64,000 nucleotides of DNA, taken from assembly GCA_033762375.1 (NCBI GenBank), contig JANRLQ010000026.1:434001-498000 (forward strand), read 5' to 3'. The notes beneath the pieces are model-generated. The model had not been told where the DNA came from and searched no databases. It was given only the letters and a program-made list of their open reading frames with translations. This DNA comes from RDXT01 sp033762375. Its GTDB lineage: Bacteria; Bacteroidota; Bacteroidia; J057. A program made the position numbers and the translations under genes. Below are positions 62,048 through 64,000 of this stretch, piece by piece (position 1 is the first letter of the stretch; each line of letters starts with the position of its first letter).

Positions 62048-64000
62048 ATGGACCTTAACAGACTTCCGTTTCTCCCACCGCATTTTTTTTATTACCAGTT
62101 CACACCGGCCCATAAGCGGCTTTTTGTGGTGCTGATGCTGGTTACGATCATTGCCGCAGGTCTTTTTGTATATACCTACGAGGCCAGGGGCTTCTGGACG
62201 CCCAAGGTACAGGAGGTAGCAGAGCTCAGCAGTGAGCCGCTATCTGCATTTACGGCCACACATGGCTATCGGAGCCTGGACGTACAACTTACGGTTTTTC
62301 GTGCCTGGGTCACCTATGTGGCGGGGCCGCTGCTGCCATCGGCGATTCCGGCGATTATCTTTGGGGTGCTGCAAGTGCTAGCCTGGGCGACCCTGATCGG
62401 GGCGCTGACGATGGTGCGCTCGCTGTGGATATATGCAGGTTATCTGCTCACGGCTTTTTTTATTCACTTTTCGGGACTGGCTGGTATGTTGCTGCCTGCT
62501 TTGCCGTTTAACCTTGGTGAGGCGGGTCTGATGCTGCTGATACTCGGGACTGCCAGCCTTTTTCAGCTGGATATTCTGAAATGGGATCTCCCGTGGCGGG
62601 TGCTGACCTTTGTGGTATTGCTGGGGTCGCTTACCGGGTCTGCTGCAGGTATGCATGGATGGGTGGCTCTCCATCAGATCGCAGGATCTTCTTTCCCGTT
62701 TATGGTGGTTTTTAGTGTTGGATTTTTATTTTTTACGGGAAAAGAGCCTACCAACCTTCTGCTGCTCATTGCCACCAACCACCCTGAGCCTGCCCGGCGG
62801 CTGGCATTCCCCTGGATAGTAGTGGCGCTGGTGCTGCTGGGGATACTGGAGTTTTTCTGGATTGAGTCTTTTCTGGACTTTGGTATACCCGGCGATCTAT
62901 CACTCGGTATCCGGCCGGGTCATCTGTTGTTTTTAGCAGGTGTCTTTACCGTATTCACCTCCCAGAACCATTACAACCAGGTGAAAGGTGTATTTGGGCT
63001 GGCCTCTACCTACACATTTATTCTGATGGGTTGGGCTATATCGGTACTGGGATTTGTATTCTATTATACCTCAACGGGGGATCAGCTGTTTACCTATACC
63101 TTTGACCGTATTGCTGCCTTTTGTTTCATGGGTGTGGGGCTGGCGCACGTGTATTATGTGATGACTAATTTTTTGCCGTTGCTCCGCCAGCGGATCAACC
63201 TGTACTACCTGCTGGGCAATGGCCCTAAATTTGGGTTTGTGATGGTATGGCTGATGGGGTTGGTGCTGACCCTCCTGGGAGAGACCCGGGACGGCTGGAA
63301 GAGTCTGCCCTTGACGATGCATACCTATCTCGTACAGGCGGGAGACGAAGCGCTGATCAGACAAGATGCTGCTGGTGCGGCAGGACTCTACAGCCAGGCA
63401 CTGGATTTCGCTCCGGCAAGCGCCAAAGCACATTATAACCTGGCCTCTATCCGGCTGGCCCAGCCTGATCAGGCAGAAGACGCACTTCGGCACTATCTGG
63501 CGGCTACCCAATATACAGAATTGTCGTACGCCCGGATCAATGCCGCCGCACTGCTGAGCAGCATCGGACGTACTGACGAGGCGCGGGCGATCATGCAGGC
63601 CCATATTAACAAGGGGGGAACGGATGCGTATGTGAGCCATAACCTGGCCCTGACCTATGTCCAGGGATCATCTCCCAAGCCAGACTCAGCTATTTTCTGG
63701 CTGAAAAAAGCCCTTTTGGCGCAGCCTGATCTCTATGGGGGGTACAGCAACCTGGGGCTGATCTATGCCGACAACAAGCTGACAGATACGGCTGCCCGGT
63801 TTTTTGAGATCGTGCAGCGGGAAGCTCCTCCGTCAGGGGCAGCCCTCGCCAATGCGGTCTATTTTCACCTGAAAACGGGATCTCTGTCGCCTGACAAGTT
63901 TCCGGAATTAGCTGAAGGTCAGGATAAAACCCTTCAGTACAATCTTATGGCCCTGCGACTCCCGGCCTCAGACCCTATGCATATCCGCGCCCTGCGGGAG
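62048..64000 (+). CDS. Multi-pass membrane protein with C-terminal TPR region (3' end missing)
   Basis: Open from ATG 62048 to the window end (651 codons seen). Roughly ten to twelve hydrophobic helices fill residues 28-425 with short loops. Then a soluble segment begins at about residue 430 ('LVQAGDEALIRQDAAGAAGLYSQALDFAPASAKAHYNLASIRLAQ'), whose helix pairs have tetratricopeptide spacing, and TPR units continue to the window edge ('DSAIFWLKKALLAQPDLYGGYSNLGLIYAD'). Similar Bacteroidota proteins with a polytopic front and TPR tail are of unknown function, and may assemble envelope complexes. It follows gatC by 84 bp. Confidence 0.75.
   Translation, partial: MDLNRLPFLPPHFFYYQFTPAHKRLFVVLMLVTIIAAGLFVYTYEARGFWTPKVQEVAELSSEPLSAFTATHGYRSLDVQLTVFRAWVTYVAGPLLPSAIPAIIFGVLQVLAWATLIGALTMVRSLWIYAGYLLTAFFIHFSGLAGMLLPALPFNLGEAGLMLLILGTASLFQLDILKWDLPWRVLTFVVLLGSLTGSAAGMHGWVALHQIAGSSFPFMVVFSVGFLFFTGKEPTNLLLLIATNHPEPARRLAFPWIVVALVLLGILEFFWIESFLDFGIPGDLSLGIRPGHLLFLAGVFTVFTSQNHYNQVKGVFGLASTYTFILMGWAISVLGFVFYYTSTGDQLFTYTFDRIAAFCFMGVGLAHVYYVMTNFLPLLRQRINLYYLLGNGPKFGFVMVWLMGLVLTLLGETRDGWKSLPLTMHTYLVQAGDEALIRQDAAGAAGLYSQALDFAPASAKAHYNLASIRLAQPDQAEDALRHYLAATQYTELSYARINAAALLSSIGRTDEARAIMQAHINKGGTDAYVSHNLALTYVQGSSPKPDSAIFWLKKALLAQPDLYGGYSNLGLIYADNKLTDTAARFFEIVQREAPPSGAALANAVYFHLKTGSLSPDKFPELAEGQDKTLQYNLMALRLPASDPMHIRALRE

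Overview
The window looks like a chromosomal segment of a member of the phylum Bacteroidota. The evidence is a set of lineage markers read from the sequence: a type IX secretion (T9SS) type A sorting tail on the protein at 42018-45521, a gliding-motility-type (type B) tail on the giant adhesin at 56227-61527, an ECF sigma/anti-sigma pair, FecR-like and LVIVD-repeat proteins, many Cys-lipobox lipoproteins and outer-membrane barrels, weak Shine-Dalgarno signals, and promoter elements of the TAnnTTTG type. GC content looks moderate to high for the phylum. A finer placement (Saprospirales- or Chitinophagales-like) is a guess. I saw no phage, transposase, integrase, CRISPR array, rRNA or tRNA; this is mostly core genome with some secreted accessory proteins.

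Layout. 1-6791 (minus) is a surface-polysaccharide operon: a YfhO-like membrane protein cut by the window edge, rfbA, rfbC, a UDP-xylose-synthase-type decarboxylase, UDP-glucose dehydrogenase and a DegT-type sugar aminotransferase. 7104-10692 (plus) carries a barrel protein, the Kdo transferase waaA, a small exported protein and ilvE. 10668-16864 (minus) holds an M6-type secreted metalloprotease, a PglC-type sugar transferase, a barrel, two lipoproteins and an LVIVD beta-propeller lipoprotein. 17041-21680 has a barrel protein, frr, gatB, and a divergent ferredoxin/acyl-CoA reductase pair with good promoters. 21833-26289 (plus) has a secreted caspase-like protease, a sigma/anti-sigma pair and scpA. 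26290-32661 has an AT-rich spacer with two tandem hairpins, then a GlsB-type membrane protein, psuG, a GNAT acetyltransferase, a DprE2-like reductase, an SH3-domain protein, a lipoprotein and an M16 peptidase. 32675-37000 is sbcDC. 37632-41984 is a four-gene operon (DUF4286, PrcB-like lipoprotein, M48 protease, membrane spermidine-synthase-like protein). 42018-45521 is a PNGase F-related secreted protein with a LamG-like insert. 45675-52546 (minus) contains a MiaE-like protein, rpmF with its DUF177 partner, an rRNA methyltransferase, a FadL-like protein, coaX, birA and a FecR-like anti-sigma protein whose N-terminus resembles a degenerate ECF sigma factor. 52869-55741 has a polyprenyl-phosphate phosphoribosyltransferase and a long-chain polyprenyl diphosphate synthase. 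56227-64000 has the giant adhesin, gatC and a membrane/TPR protein that runs off the window.

How they fit together. Much of the window serves the cell envelope: nucleotide sugars, sugar transfer to lipid carriers, Kdo addition to lipid A, polyprenyl carriers, barrels, lipoproteins and T9SS cargo. Housekeeping genes for translation (frr, gatB, gatC, rpmF), cofactors (coaX, birA), DNA repair (sbcDC) and chromosome segregation (scpA) are interspersed. The observations I rate highest are the putative sigma-FecR fusion at 51518-52546, the structured AT-rich spacer at 26290-26632, the caspase next to a sigma/anti-sigma pair, the LamG-interrupted PNGase F-like protein, and the perfect palindrome beside a candidate promoter at 16906-16928.
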